DNA of 64,000 nucleotides from Lachnospiraceae bacterium. GTDB taxonomy: Bacteria > Bacillota > Clostridia > Lachnospirales > Lachnospiraceae. The position numbers were made by a program, and so were the translations under genes. The notes under the pieces were generated by a model, which had not been told where the DNA came from, made no database searches, and worked only from the letters and a program-made list of their open reading frames with translations. Shown here one piece after another: positions 51,343-59,776 of the stretch; position 1 is the first letter of the stretch; each line of letters begins with the position of its first letter. Location: contig JAFLTH010000003.1 in assembly GCA_022510525.1 (NCBI GenBank), positions 1-64,000 on the forward strand, in the 5' to 3' direction.

Positions 51343-52398
51343 ATGCCAAATATAGATGAAATTCTTAGGGTTGCAAATGCTGCGAAAGCATCGGACGTAC
51401 ATATTACGGTAGGCATACCGCCCAAAATGCGCGTATTCGGCAAACTTCTTACAATGGACTATCCGCCGTTAGGACCGCCGGATACGGAGGCACTGGTTCG
51501 TCAGATTATGACTGAGGAGCAATATACATCCTTTAAAAAACGTGGAGAGTTGGATATGTCTTTCTCTATAAGCGATGTTGGACGTTATCGTGTGAATGTC
51601 TATCAACAGAGAGGCTCTTCGGCTATGGCGTTTCGTCTTGTGGGTACAGAGATACCGTCACCGGAAGTTCTTGGAGTTCCCACATCTGTCGTAGATTTAT
51701 ATGAGAGAAAAAGAGGACTTATCCTTGTCACGGGACCTACCGGAAGCGGTAAATCCACCACACTTGCAGCGATTATTAATAAAGTCAATGAAAACAGGGC
51801 TGCTCACGTAATAACGCTTGAAGACCCGATTGAGTATCTGCATCAGCATAGAAAAGCAATGGTCAACCAGCGTGAAATAGGAATGGATACAGAGAGTTAT
51901 GCCAATGCGCTCAGAGCTGCGCTTCGTGAGGATCCTGATGTTATTCTGGTCGGTGAGATGCGTGATTATGAGACTATCAGTATTGCAATAACGGCTGCGG
52001 AAACCGGACATCTTGTCCTTTCCACCTTACATACCATTGGTGCGGCAAGTACCGTAGACCGTGTTATCGACGTTTTCCCGCCCCACCAGCAGCAGCAGAT
52101 TCGTGTGCAGTTTGCAAATGTTCTTGAAGCGGTTATTTCGCAGCAGCTTATTCCTATCAGGGATGGTGCAGGCCGTGTGGCAGCTTTTGAGGTTATGCAT
52201 GCAAACCACGCCGTAAGAAACCTCATCCGCGAGGGTAAATCCCACCAGCTTGTTTCCGTTATGCAGACTAACCGCAAGATGGGAATGATAACAATGGACG
52301 ATAGCATTGCACAGCTTTACTATGAAGGGAAGATTAGCAGGGATATGGCAATCCAGTTTGCTGTTGACCCGGAAAATATGCTTAATAAGGTAAACTAA
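51343..52398 (+). CDS. pilT: Type IV pilus retraction ATPase PilT
   Basis: 351 residues from ATG 51343 behind GGAAGAAAGAGG. Walker A GPTGSGKSTTLAAII, the Asp box VITLEDPIEYLH, Walker B DPDVILVGEMRD and the His box AETGHLVLSTLHT are all present. The short N-terminal domain (ASDVHITVGIPPKMRVFG) and the C-terminal AFEVMHANHAVRNLIREGK distinguish PilT from PilB. It drives pilus depolymerisation and twitching. It is separated from pilC-pilA-pilD-pilM by 7.4 kb; no pilB lies in the window. Confidence 0.95.
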   Translation: MPNIDEILRVANAAKASDVHITVGIPPKMRVFGKLLTMDYPPLGPPDTEALVRQIMTEEQYTSFKKRGELDMSFSISDVGRYRVNVYQQRGSSAMAFRLVGTEIPSPEVLGVPTSVVDLYERKRGLILVTGPTGSGKSTTLAAIINKVNENRAAHVITLEDPIEYLHQHRKAMVNQREIGMDTESYANALRAALREDPDVILVGEMRDYETISIAITAAETGHLVLSTLHTIGAASTVDRVIDVFPPHQQQQIRVQFANVLEAVISQQLIPIRDGAGRVAAFEVMHANHAVRNLIREGKSHQLVSVMQTNRKMGMITMDDSIAQLYYEGKISRDMAIQFAVDPENMLNKVN

Positions 52399-52421
52399 TT
52401 GAGTGAACCGATCAATATGGC

Positions 52422-52553
52422 GCACTTGCATTTTAAATTGAATAGTGTTATATTATTTACACTTTGAAGTTAAAGTGCAAGTGCTGCAATTTTAAATATA
52501 ATATTCTGTAGCTAAATCATATTATTCTAATGCTGACTATAGTAACATTAGAA
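52422..52553. repeat. Hairpins downstream of pilT
   Basis: GCACTTGCA (52422-52430) pairs with TGCAAGTGC (52476-52484) around an inner AGTGT/ACACT stem (52444-52448/52459-52463). A second hairpin is TTCTAATG/CATTAGAA (52525-52532/52546-52553). No clear U-tract; they may end or protect the pilT mRNA. The rest of 52399-52670 is AT-rich with nothing else recognised. Confidence 0.45.
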
Positions 52554-52683
52554 TTTCAAAATTCTTTTTATTTCCGGCATATCGCCGATGAATTCAAAAC
52601 AATTAATATATTAATGATTTGATATCACTTGTTATTGAATCGCTTGGTTTAATTTTAGCACCTTGATAATTGAATAAGGCTTT

Positions 52684-52713
52684 ACACTTGCAATAAAAAC
52701 CCTTTATAATTAA
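52684..52713 (+). promoter_or_regulatory. Promoter of small gene 1, with AAGGCTTTACAC repeat
   Basis: AATAAGGCTTTACAC is followed, 18 bases after TTTACA, by TATAAT. The same block recurs at about 53030, and on the minus strand at about 17770. Confidence 0.55.
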
Positions 52714-52760
52714 GTTAAACATCAAACTTAGGGGAAAAGGGGTGTGAAAGGATGAATGAA

Positions 52761-52928
52761 ATGACAGATAAAGAGTTAATCACAATAACGATTGACAGAT
52801 ATACGGATTTGCAACGTATTAAAAAATCAAATGGTAATCAGGAGAATGCAGAACTTGATTATCAAATAAAAATAACAACCGCTAAATTATCATCATTGGG
52901 AGTAAATGTTGAGGAAATAACTCTTTGA
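52761..52928 (+). CDS. Tiny conserved-looking protein 1
   Basis: 55 residues from ATG 52761 (AAAGG nine bases upstream; ATG 52752 also in frame). MTDKELITITIDRYTDLQRI, then the shared ELDYQIK and KLSSLG. It is a paralogue of the next small gene (IDRYxDLxRIK...ELDYQIK...KLxSxG) and probably a helical hairpin. Function unknown. It has its own promoter and is followed by a GGTGTGAAG...CTTTGCACC terminator (about 52975-53015) of the repeat family. Confidence 0.65.
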   Translation: MTDKELITITIDRYTDLQRIKKSNGNQENAELDYQIKITTAKLSSLGVNVEEITL

Positions 52929-52973
52929 CATACAACTCTTAAACATGCAACTAAACCGATACACGTAAACAAG

Positions 52974-53017
52974 GGTGTGAAGTCTTATTAAATTACAAAG
53001 GCTTTGCACCTTTTTTG
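52974..53017 (+). terminator. Terminator of small gene 1 (GGTGTAAAG repeat family)
   Basis: GGGTGTGAAGTCTT pairs with AAAGGCTTTGCACC, followed by TTTTTTG. It is closely related to the hairpins at 17397 and 53311. Confidence 0.65.
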
Positions 53018-53032
53018 ATTGATAAGGCTTTA

Positions 53033-53064
53033 CACCTGTAACAAAAACCCTTTATAATTGGTAT
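53033..53064 (+). promoter_or_regulatory. Promoter of small gene 2, with AAGGCTTTACACC repeat
   Basis: GATAAGGCTTTACACC, then TATAAT 18 bases after TTTACA. The spacer (TGTAACAAAAACCCTT) is nearly the same as that of small gene 1 (TTGCAATAAAAACCCTT), so the whole promoter was duplicated. Confidence 0.6.
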
Positions 53065-53115
53065 AGACTTGAAATACTAAAAAATGAAGGTGGTGAAAAG
53101 AGGGTGAGTGATAAT

Positions 53116-53280
53116 ATGACATTAGAAGAACAAAAAGAAGTAGCCATAGACAGATATGTAGACTTGATGAGGATTAAGGCACATGAAACAGGCGAAAACA
53201 AAGAACTTGACTATCAAATTAAAGTTGCAAAGGTAAAATTAACAAGTTTTGGCATTGATTTTTCAGAACTTGAGTTTTAA
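53116..53280 (+). CDS. Tiny conserved-looking protein 2
   Basis: 54 residues from ATG 53116 behind GAGGGTGAGTGATAAT. MTLEEQKEVAIDRYVDLMRI, KELDYQIKVAKVKLTSFGID, ending ELEF. It is a clear paralogue of small protein 1 at about half of the aligned positions. It is preceded by the same AAGGCTTTACACC promoter block (about 53030-53062) and followed by the same type of terminator (53311-53350). Function unknown. Confidence 0.68.
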   Translation: MTLEEQKEVAIDRYVDLMRIKAHETGENKELDYQIKVAKVKLTSFGIDFSELEF

Positions 53281-53308
53281 TAACAACTAAACAGGCGCAC
53301 ATAAATCA

Positions 53309-53352
53309 AGGTGTAAAGTCTTATTAACCATCAAGGCTTTACGCCTTTTTAG
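53309..53352 (+). terminator. Terminator of small gene 2 (GGTGTAAAG repeat family)
   Basis: AAGGTGTAAAGTCTT pairs with AAGGCTTTACGCCTT, followed by TTTAGTTC. Confidence 0.65.
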
Positions 53353-53386
53353 TTCTTGACAATAAAATATTAAAGGAGGATTTAAT

Positions 53387-54934
53387 TTGTTCAAATCTAT
53401 TACATCAGCAACTATCCACGGCATTGAAGCCCGTCTTATTCGCGTGGAAGTGGATGTCTCGCAGGGGCTTCCGTCCTTTCAGATGGTAGGTCTGTTGGGC
53501 TGTGAAATAAAGGAAGCCAGGGAGCGGGTAAAAGTAGCCCTTAAAAATGCCGGAATGCCGCTTCCGCCTATGTGCATAAACGTCAGCCTTTCACCGGCGG
53601 ATATGCGCAAGGAAGGCGCATTGTTTGATCTTCCGGTGGCAATTGGAATCCTCGGTGCAATGGGACATTTTCCTGAAGAAAGTACCGAGGATATGATAAT
53701 CATCGGAGAACTGGGACTGAATGGAGAAGTGAAGCCGGTAAAAGGAGTTCTTCCGATAGTCAGGGAAGCAAAACGGCGGGGGATTAAATACTGCATCCTG
53801 CCAAAAGAAAACGCTAAGGAGGGCGCACTGGTACAGGATATTTCAATAACGGGTGTTACTGATATAAATGAAGCCTTATCTTTCCTGTCCGAGGAAAAAG
53901 AGAGGCGAAACAGTTTGATACCGCCGCTTAGTATAGATGTCCGGACTTTACTTGATAAAAGGCAAAATTCCATAGAAGCGGATTTTGCCGATGTAAACGG
54001 GCAGGCAGCAGTCAAAAGGGCGGCTGAAATAGCGGCGGCAGGTTTTCATCATCTACTCATAATAGGTCCGCCCGGTTCCGGTAAAACTATGATTGCCAAA
54101 AGAATTCCGGGTATTCTACCGCCCTTGTCTCTCGAAGAGAGCATGGAAGTCTCATCAATCTACAGCGTATCCGGCGCATCACCTTCAGGAGAAGTTCTTA
54201 TGCGGGCCCGCCCGTTCGTAGCACCCCATCATACAATAACCAAACAGGCACTGGCAGGAGGCGGCAAGGTTCCGGCCCCGGGAATGATTACACTTGCACA
54301 CAGGGGAGTACTCTTTTTGGACGAGCTTCCCGAATTTAAACGGGAAACCATTGATATCCTCAGACAGCCGCTGGAGGATAAACGGGTGCAGATTGCCAGA
54401 AGCAGCGGAAATTACATATATCCGGCTGATTTTATGCTGGTTGGAGCTATGAACCCTTGCCCATGCGGCTATTATCCAGACGTTCAGAAATGCAGATGCA
54501 GTCCAAATGAAGTTCACCGTTATCTTTCACGGATATCCGGACCGATTATGGATCGCATCGACATCTGCATTGAAGCGGCCTCCATTCAGGTATCCGAGCT
54601 TGCCGCGGGAGTCAAAGAGGAGAGCAGCGAAGAAATCCGCGCCCGCGTTATGAAAGCAAGGAAGATTCAGCAGGAACGCTTTGCCGAAACAGGGTTCCGC
54701 TTTAATACAGATATGAAGGCAAAGGATATCAGAAAATACTGTCGCATGGGACATAAGGAGGAACGCCTGTTGGAAAGCCTCTTTGTAAAGCTGAAACTGA
54801 CCGCAAGGAGCTATCACCGCATTCTCAAGGTGGCACGTACCATTGCAGATTTGGCCGGTTCGGAGAATATTGAGGAACAGCACTTGACTGAAGCCATCTG
54901 CTATAGAATGGCGGATGACAAGTATTGGAAGTAG
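53387..54934 (+). CDS. comM: YifB/ComM-family Mg-chelatase-like AAA ATPase
   Basis: 515 residues from TTG 53387 with AAAGGAGG nine bases upstream. The N-terminal Lon-S5-like domain (LIRVEVDVSQGLPSFQMVGL, NVSLSPADMRKEGALFDLPV) is followed by Walker A IIGPPGSGKTMIAKRIPGIL, the Walker B region GVLFLDELPEF, and the C-terminal Mg_chelatase_C part (RMGHKEERLLESLFVKLKLT then ARSYHRILKVARTIADL). In other bacteria it is a hexameric helicase that extends heteroduplex during natural transformation. It overlaps or abuts dprA, another transformation gene. Confidence 0.93.
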   Translation: MFKSITSATIHGIEARLIRVEVDVSQGLPSFQMVGLLGCEIKEARERVKVALKNAGMPLPPMCINVSLSPADMRKEGALFDLPVAIGILGAMGHFPEESTEDMIIIGELGLNGEVKPVKGVLPIVREAKRRGIKYCILPKENAKEGALVQDISITGVTDINEALSFLSEEKERRNSLIPPLSIDVRTLLDKRQNSIEADFADVNGQAAVKRAAEIAAAGFHHLLIIGPPGSGKTMIAKRIPGILPPLSLEESMEVSSIYSVSGASPSGEVLMRARPFVAPHHTITKQALAGGGKVPAPGMITLAHRGVLFLDELPEFKRETIDILRQPLEDKRVQIARSSGNYIYPADFMLVGAMNPCPCGYYPDVQKCRCSPNEVHRYLSRISGPIMDRIDICIEAASIQVSELAAGVKEESSEEIRARVMKARKIQQERFAETGFRFNTDMKAKDIRKYCRMGHKEERLLESLFVKLKLTARSYHRILKVARTIADLAGSENIEEQHLTEAICYRMADDKYWK

Positions 54935-54989
54935 TGAAAAATATAAACTAAAAAATCGTCAAAAAACTACTAAAGGAGCAAAAAAAGAT

Positions 54990-56132
54990 TTGAAAAACCA
55001 AATACCACAGATAGATGACGCCGCTCTTCCGTATGCATACTGGCTGTACAATATAACAGGAGTGGGTCACAAAACAATCAATCATCTGATTACGCATATA
55101 GGTTCCCCGAAAACCATTTACAATCTATCAGAGTCGGAACTTCTACCGTATCTGACAGAGCAGCAAAAGAGTAGAGGACTTGCAGAACGGATAATGAAGT
55201 TTAAGCAGAACCGGGATATATGCAAAGAATATCAGGCGTTATTGAAAAAGAATATACATTTTACCTGCATAGGACATACCGATTATCCCCATAGGCTTGA
55301 AAATATCCCGGATGCACCATATGGTCTCTATTACCGCGGAAGACTTCCAAAACAGGATAAACCCTCGGTCGCAATAATAGGAGCCAGAAGCTGTTCGGAG
55401 TACGGACGACATATGGCTGAGTACTTTGGAAGGGAGCTGGCACTGGCAGGAGTACAGATTATCAGCGGAATGGCGCGTGGAATAGACGGTATAGGTCAGA
55501 AAGAAGCACTGTTGGCCGGCGGGTATTCATTGGGCGTGATGGGTTGCGGAGTGGATATATGTTATCCCGATGAAAATAAAGAATTGTACGATACCTTATG
55601 CAGTCAAGGTGGCATCTGCTCCGAGTATCCTCCCGGGACGCTCCCGAAAAACACGCTTTTCCCGCCAAGGAACCGCATTATCAGTGCGCTGTCCGATATT
55701 GTGCTGGTAATTGAGGCCAAACATAGGAGCGGAACCCTGATTACGGTGGATATGGCCTTGGAACAGGGCAAAGAAGTCTATGCTCTTCCGGGTAGGATAA
55801 CTGATGCCTTAAGCGAGGGCTGCAACCGCCTTATTCAGCAAGGCGCCGGAATTGCCGTTTCACCGCAGGATATGATACAAAGCCTTACGGAAAACATACC
55901 AAGTGTTATTTTATCAAAATCTACCAAACCATCTAATATATTCAATAAAACTCAATCGGAAATTATGAGCATTCTCGATTATTCCCCTCAATCCGTGGAA
56001 GTGATTAAACAACATATGTTATCCAAATATGGCAATGATATATCGCTGCCGGAATTGATGAACCAGCTTGTTAAGCTGAGCCTGTACGGTGCGGCGAAGC
56101 AGATAAGTAATAGTTATTTTGTGAAAGGGTAA
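54990..56132 (+). CDS. dprA: DNA-processing protein DprA
   Basis: 380 residues if translation starts at TTG 54990 (GGAG 11 bases upstream). An in-frame ATG at 54915 overlaps the comM end by 20 bases and has no ribosome site. A SAM/HhH-like N-terminus (YNITGVGHKTINHLITHIGS) leads to the Rossmann-like DprA core: PSVAIIGARSCSEYGRHMAE, IISGMARGIDGIGQKEAL, GVDICYPDENKELY, TLFPPRNRIISALSDIVLVI and SGTLITVDMALEQGKEVYAL. A winged-helix C-terminus (about 320-380) follows. It loads RecA on incoming single-stranded DNA. Confidence 0.93.
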   Translation: MKNQIPQIDDAALPYAYWLYNITGVGHKTINHLITHIGSPKTIYNLSESELLPYLTEQQKSRGLAERIMKFKQNRDICKEYQALLKKNIHFTCIGHTDYPHRLENIPDAPYGLYYRGRLPKQDKPSVAIIGARSCSEYGRHMAEYFGRELALAGVQIISGMARGIDGIGQKEALLAGGYSLGVMGCGVDICYPDENKELYDTLCSQGGICSEYPPGTLPKNTLFPPRNRIISALSDIVLVIEAKHRSGTLITVDMALEQGKEVYALPGRITDALSEGCNRLIQQGAGIAVSPQDMIQSLTENIPSVILSKSTKPSNIFNKTQSEIMSILDYSPQSVEVIKQHMLSKYGNDISLPELMNQLVKLSLYGAAKQISNSYFVKG

Positions 56133-56191
56133 TCTTTTCAATCTTTATTAAAAGTTAAACATATGTTATAATAAAAAATAAGGAGCATTGG

Positions 56192-57061
56192 ATGAAAAAT
56201 ACAAACATACAGTGGCATCCTGGGTTTGTGGCGGCTATGAACTTGGAATTAAAACAAAATAGAGCCGATTTGATATTTGAAAAAGAATACAATCTGAATA
56301 CGAAACCCTTGGAAATCGATCTGCTGGTGATTAAGAAAAATACGGATATACGGATAGACAATGAAATAGGTCATATTTTCAGAGAACATAATATACTGGA
56401 ATATAAGTCTCCGGAAGATCATATGGATATTGATACCTTTTATAAAGTAGGAGCTTATGCAAGTCTATATAAATCCTACGGAAATACCGTAGATTCAATA
56501 AAAGTAGAGGACATAACGATATCACTTGTCAGGGAAAACAAACCGGATGGATTGTTCAGATATTTTGAAAAGAACCGCTACCTGGTATCAAATCCATATA
56601 ATGGTATATATTATATAGATGGAAATGTATTATTTCCAACACAGATAGTAGTTACCAAAGAACTTGACAAGTCTGCGCATATCTGGCTCGGAGCTCTGTC
56701 GAATAAATTAAAAAAGCAGAATATGCTGGAACTGCTTGAGAATATAAAACGGCTTACAGGTAAGATAGACAAGGAATTAGCGGATTCGGTTTTAGAAGTA
56801 AGCGTAGGTGCGAATAAGCAGGTTATAGAAGAATTGATAGGAGATGATAATATGTATCAGTCATTGATGGAAATTATGGAACCAAAACTTCTTATCAGGG
56901 AGAAAGAAGCAATAAAAGAGGGAATAAAAGAAGGATTAAAAAAAGGCATTCGGGTGACAGTAGATATTCTCCGTGATATGGGGCGTCAGGACGATGAGAT
57001 TAAAACAATATTGACCGAGAAATATGAGATTTCGGCGGAGGAAGCTACAGAATATTTATGA
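56192..57061 (+). CDS. Rpn-type PD-(D/E)XK nuclease-like protein
   Basis: 289 residues from ATG 56192 behind AAGGAGC. The N-terminal half has the PD-(D/E)XK elements of the Rpn / putative-transposase-like family: WHPGFVAAMNLELKQNRADL, EIDLLVIKK and ILEYKSPEDHMD (E-x-K). A lysine- and glutamate-rich C-terminal segment (EKEAIKEGIKEGLKKGIRVT) and a helical end (MGRQDDEIKTILTEKY) are typical of clostridial members. Such proteins are scattered, often mobile, and linked to recombination or phage defence. It is convergent with the sulfatase-like gene, 8 bases apart. Confidence 0.82.
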   Translation: MKNTNIQWHPGFVAAMNLELKQNRADLIFEKEYNLNTKPLEIDLLVIKKNTDIRIDNEIGHIFREHNILEYKSPEDHMDIDTFYKVGAYASLYKSYGNTVDSIKVEDITISLVRENKPDGLFRYFEKNRYLVSNPYNGIYYIDGNVLFPTQIVVTKELDKSAHIWLGALSNKLKKQNMLELLENIKRLTGKIDKELADSVLEVSVGANKQVIEELIGDDNMYQSLMEIMEPKLLIREKEAIKEGIKEGLKKGIRVTVDILRDMGRQDDEIKTILTEKYEISAEEATEYL

Positions 57062-57069
57062 TTAAAAGC

Positions 57070-59163
57070 TCACTCAAGCCGCATAGAATCAAATGCCACA
57101 GACAGTATTCTTGTATCTTCATTGCTCCTGTCAAGCTGATTGGGGGTTACGGCATTGGGAAATACCATGCGGATTATCAGTTCATTATCTATTATCTTAT
57201 CTTGAGGGATTGTTATAGTATTATCGCTCCCTATGTCTGCGCTTGTGCATGTAACTGTTCCAACCCTGCTTCCGTTTGCATAAATCCTAATATTCTGCTC
57301 ATCATTATATACTTTGGAATAAGTAAAATGAAAATCCAGATCCCCTTTTGTATAATCTGAAAGCTCAAAACATATGCTTAGTTCATTGCTTGCCGTTGCA
57401 GCATTGTCCTCCTTATACAGGCGGTAATTTATCTGCTCGGCATAGCTGTTATCAGTGGTATAATCAATATCTTCTCCCATAGAATAGGTGATGCGGTTGA
57501 TGTTATATGGATCCCATATCTGGTATTTGTCCAAATTATACAGTTCATACGGGACTATAAGCCTACAGTCTAAGTTATCGTACCATCCGTCGTCAACAGA
57601 GACTTGGTTACGGAACACCATAGAAATAGTGTGAAGTCTTTCAACATCGCTCTCTTCGGTAATATCATAAAATGAAGGACCATAGAATGAATAATCATCC
57701 ATTACAGTGGACGCCATTGTTGCCGTTAAATTTCTGAAATGTACAGGAGCGGAATTATATTCGAGTTCATGCGATTCTTCAGGAAGCTTTATCAAAAATG
57801 CCGGATTGGTTTCCGGATTATCTACTTCATGACGTCCGTGGTCGCCTGTAATGATAACGGTGCTTGAATCATATACTCCAAGTCTCTTCATTTCATCAAT
57901 GTACATTGTTATTTCTTTCATGACACCTTGAAGCTGCTGCTGTTCGGTAACGGAGCCGCGTGCTGCCGGTTCAAGGTTTTCATCTGTGCGATATGGGGTG
58001 TGAACACCGTTAATATGATATAAGCGGTAGGCTTTTTCGTAATTGACTTGAAGTTCACCTGCATCCAGCATATCATGATAAAATTTGTAATTATCAATTT
58101 CATAAGAGTTATCTGCGTTTGTAATTGCATTAGTCAGTTCATCTGTGGATAATAAGAAATATTTTTTTAAGAATTGCGGAAACAGATAAAAATCCACCAG
58201 TTTATATAGTTGTCCGGCAAACTCAGAATAATCGTCTATGTAATTGTTGACAGTAATCCCATAGTTCTTTGCAATGCCTTCCTTGATGTATGAAGCATAC
58301 TTTAGATGCGAAAAAATGCGTACATCATAACCGTTTTCATTCAGATAATCGAAAAAAGGAGTCTCCTGCCATATTTCCCTTCTGTATTCATCTATCGGCT
58401 GCAGCGGGTCGCGTTCTTTTCCGGTTAGGATCATTGGTATAGCGAGTTCGGTCTGTGCGCCGCCGGAGACTACGCGGTCGAAAAAAGTAAAATCATCTAA
58501 TTGTCCGTTAGGATATACGTCTGATGTGATATATTCTTCAAGTACAGAACCCTGCAGGGTATCAACTACAAATATAACAATGTTTTCTTCCGAACCAATC
58601 GTAAACTCACCCTCTTTGGAGAATCCATGATTAGCCTCAAAAGGAAGTTTGAAGGTAAATATAAGCACAATAAGTGATATTATCTGTACCACACTTAAAA
58701 AGTTGGCAATATATCCTATAATGCGTTCTGCTTTTTCCTTATAACGGAAAGTCAGGCCAAGTATTGTTAGAATACATATCGCCCAGAAACATATACTTAT
58801 TACTCCGGTGCCGGAATAATACGACCAGTTAATATCTGCACCATCCAATGAATGAATCTGCGGATTCAAGAAATTTCTTTGGACATATGCACAAAGTGAA
58901 ATGGCAAATATAAATGCAATATAGTAAGTAACGCTTTTGGAATCAGTAATGAATAAAGCAGCCAGATTTAAGAATAGATAAAGAAATACCGCAATACACA
59001 GTATTATAGGAACAATCTTTATGTAGCTGAGAAGAAACTCTTTTATATTTGCTACAAATAATGAGCTTGGCGTAAAAATGGCATATGTAACTGTCAGAAG
59101 TGTTGTTGACGGCAGCAGACGCCTAAGCATCTGCTTAACTGTATTCTTATCCATATTACGCAT
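57070..59163 (-). CDS. Membrane-bound sulfatase/phosphoglycerol-transferase-family protein
   Basis: 697 residues if started at the ATG at 59163 (59175 and 59154 are possible; AGAAGGG lies upstream). About five membrane helices (20-190) precede an alkaline-phosphatase-superfamily domain: IVIFVVDTLQGSVLEEYI (metal aspartate), GGAQTELAIPMILTGKE (candidate nucleophile threonine), VHTPYRTDEN and STVIITGDHGRHEVDNP (metal D-H). A C-terminal beta-rich domain (about 560-697) is extra compared with LtaS. It probably transfers or removes phospho- or sulfo-groups on surface polymers; the substrate is unknown. Confidence 0.8.
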   Translation of the reverse strand: MRNMDKNTVKQMLRRLLPSTTLLTVTYAIFTPSSLFVANIKEFLLSYIKIVPIILCIAVFLYLFLNLAALFITDSKSVTYYIAFIFAISLCAYVQRNFLNPQIHSLDGADINWSYYSGTGVISICFWAICILTILGLTFRYKEKAERIIGYIANFLSVVQIISLIVLIFTFKLPFEANHGFSKEGEFTIGSEENIVIFVVDTLQGSVLEEYITSDVYPNGQLDDFTFFDRVVSGGAQTELAIPMILTGKERDPLQPIDEYRREIWQETPFFDYLNENGYDVRIFSHLKYASYIKEGIAKNYGITVNNYIDDYSEFAGQLYKLVDFYLFPQFLKKYFLLSTDELTNAITNADNSYEIDNYKFYHDMLDAGELQVNYEKAYRLYHINGVHTPYRTDENLEPAARGSVTEQQQLQGVMKEITMYIDEMKRLGVYDSSTVIITGDHGRHEVDNPETNPAFLIKLPEESHELEYNSAPVHFRNLTATMASTVMDDYSFYGPSFYDITEESDVERLHTISMVFRNQVSVDDGWYDNLDCRLIVPYELYNLDKYQIWDPYNINRITYSMGEDIDYTTDNSYAEQINYRLYKEDNAATASNELSICFELSDYTKGDLDFHFTYSKVYNDEQNIRIYANGSRVGTVTCTSADIGSDNTITIPQDKIIDNELIIRMVFPNAVTPNQLDRSNEDTRILSVAFDSMRLE

Positions 59164-59241
59164 ATTAATAACCATGCCCTTCTCATTTTTAATTTCACAC
59201 TATTTTAGCAAAATTTATAATTTATTTCAATTCAAATCATT

Positions 59242-59264
59242 AGGGAGCCCACTCGTGGCTCCCT
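59242..59264. repeat. Hairpin 1 with CACTCGT loop
   Basis: AGGGAGCC (59242-59249) and GGCTCCCT (59257-59264) enclose the 7-nt loop CACTCGT. It belongs to a set of three. Confidence 0.75.
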
Positions 59265-59359
59265 TTACTTGGTTGCAATAATTTCTTTAGCATACATCCA
59301 AAGAAAAATTGTAGTATTATTATATGTTTTGAAAAAGATACTATGTATGGACAAAAATA

Positions 59360-59384
59360 AAGGGAACTCACTCGTAGTTCCCTT
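59360..59384. repeat. Hairpin 2 with CACTCGT loop
   Basis: AAGGGAACT (59360-59368) and AGTTCCCTT (59376-59384) enclose the same 7-nt loop CACTCGT. Confidence 0.75.
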
Positions 59385-59401
59385 AATTGAAGAATTATAC
59401 T

Positions 59402-59422
59402 GATACCCCGCTCGTGAGTATC
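59402..59422. repeat. Hairpin 3 with CGCTCGT loop
   Basis: GATAC (59402-59406) and GTATC (59418-59422), one C-A mismatch and one C-G pair, then the 7-nt loop CGCTCGT. Confidence 0.6.
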
Positions 59423-59447
59423 TTTCTTGTATTCTTATGCTAACATA

Positions 59448-59480
59448 AAAAAAGTGACTTGTCCACTTTTATTTTAGTGG
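59448..59480 (+). terminator. Terminator-like hairpin upstream of the pilC promoter
   Basis: AAAAAGTG pairs with CACTTTTA around the 7-nt loop ACTTGTC and is followed by TTTTAG. Confidence 0.5.
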
Positions 59481-59588
59481 AAACAGCTGACACTATCAAT
59501 TTTCCCCTTAACCCACAAATTTTTATCAAAAATTACACATTTTTATTCAGAAAAGCATAAAAAATCTGCATTTTGACTATAAAAAAAC

Positions 59589-59617
59589 TTGCAAGAACCT
59601 TAATAAAATGTTATGAT
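59589..59617 (+). promoter_or_regulatory. Promoter of the pil operon
   Basis: TTGCAA (59589-59594), 17 bp, TATGAT (59612-59617). It leaves an AT-rich leader of about 150 nt before pilC. The rest of 59480-59776 shows nothing else I can name. Confidence 0.5.
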
Positions 59618-59776
59618 GTTATAAACAAAACTAAAATTGTCATTAAATTCCTATAAAGTATTTAGATTATAAAAATATACTTTAGCAGGTTAACGCATAA
59701 CATAATATTATAGATTACATAGTTATAGACATTATAAATATACACGAAAATACTAAACAAAACGGAGGTTCCCTGC

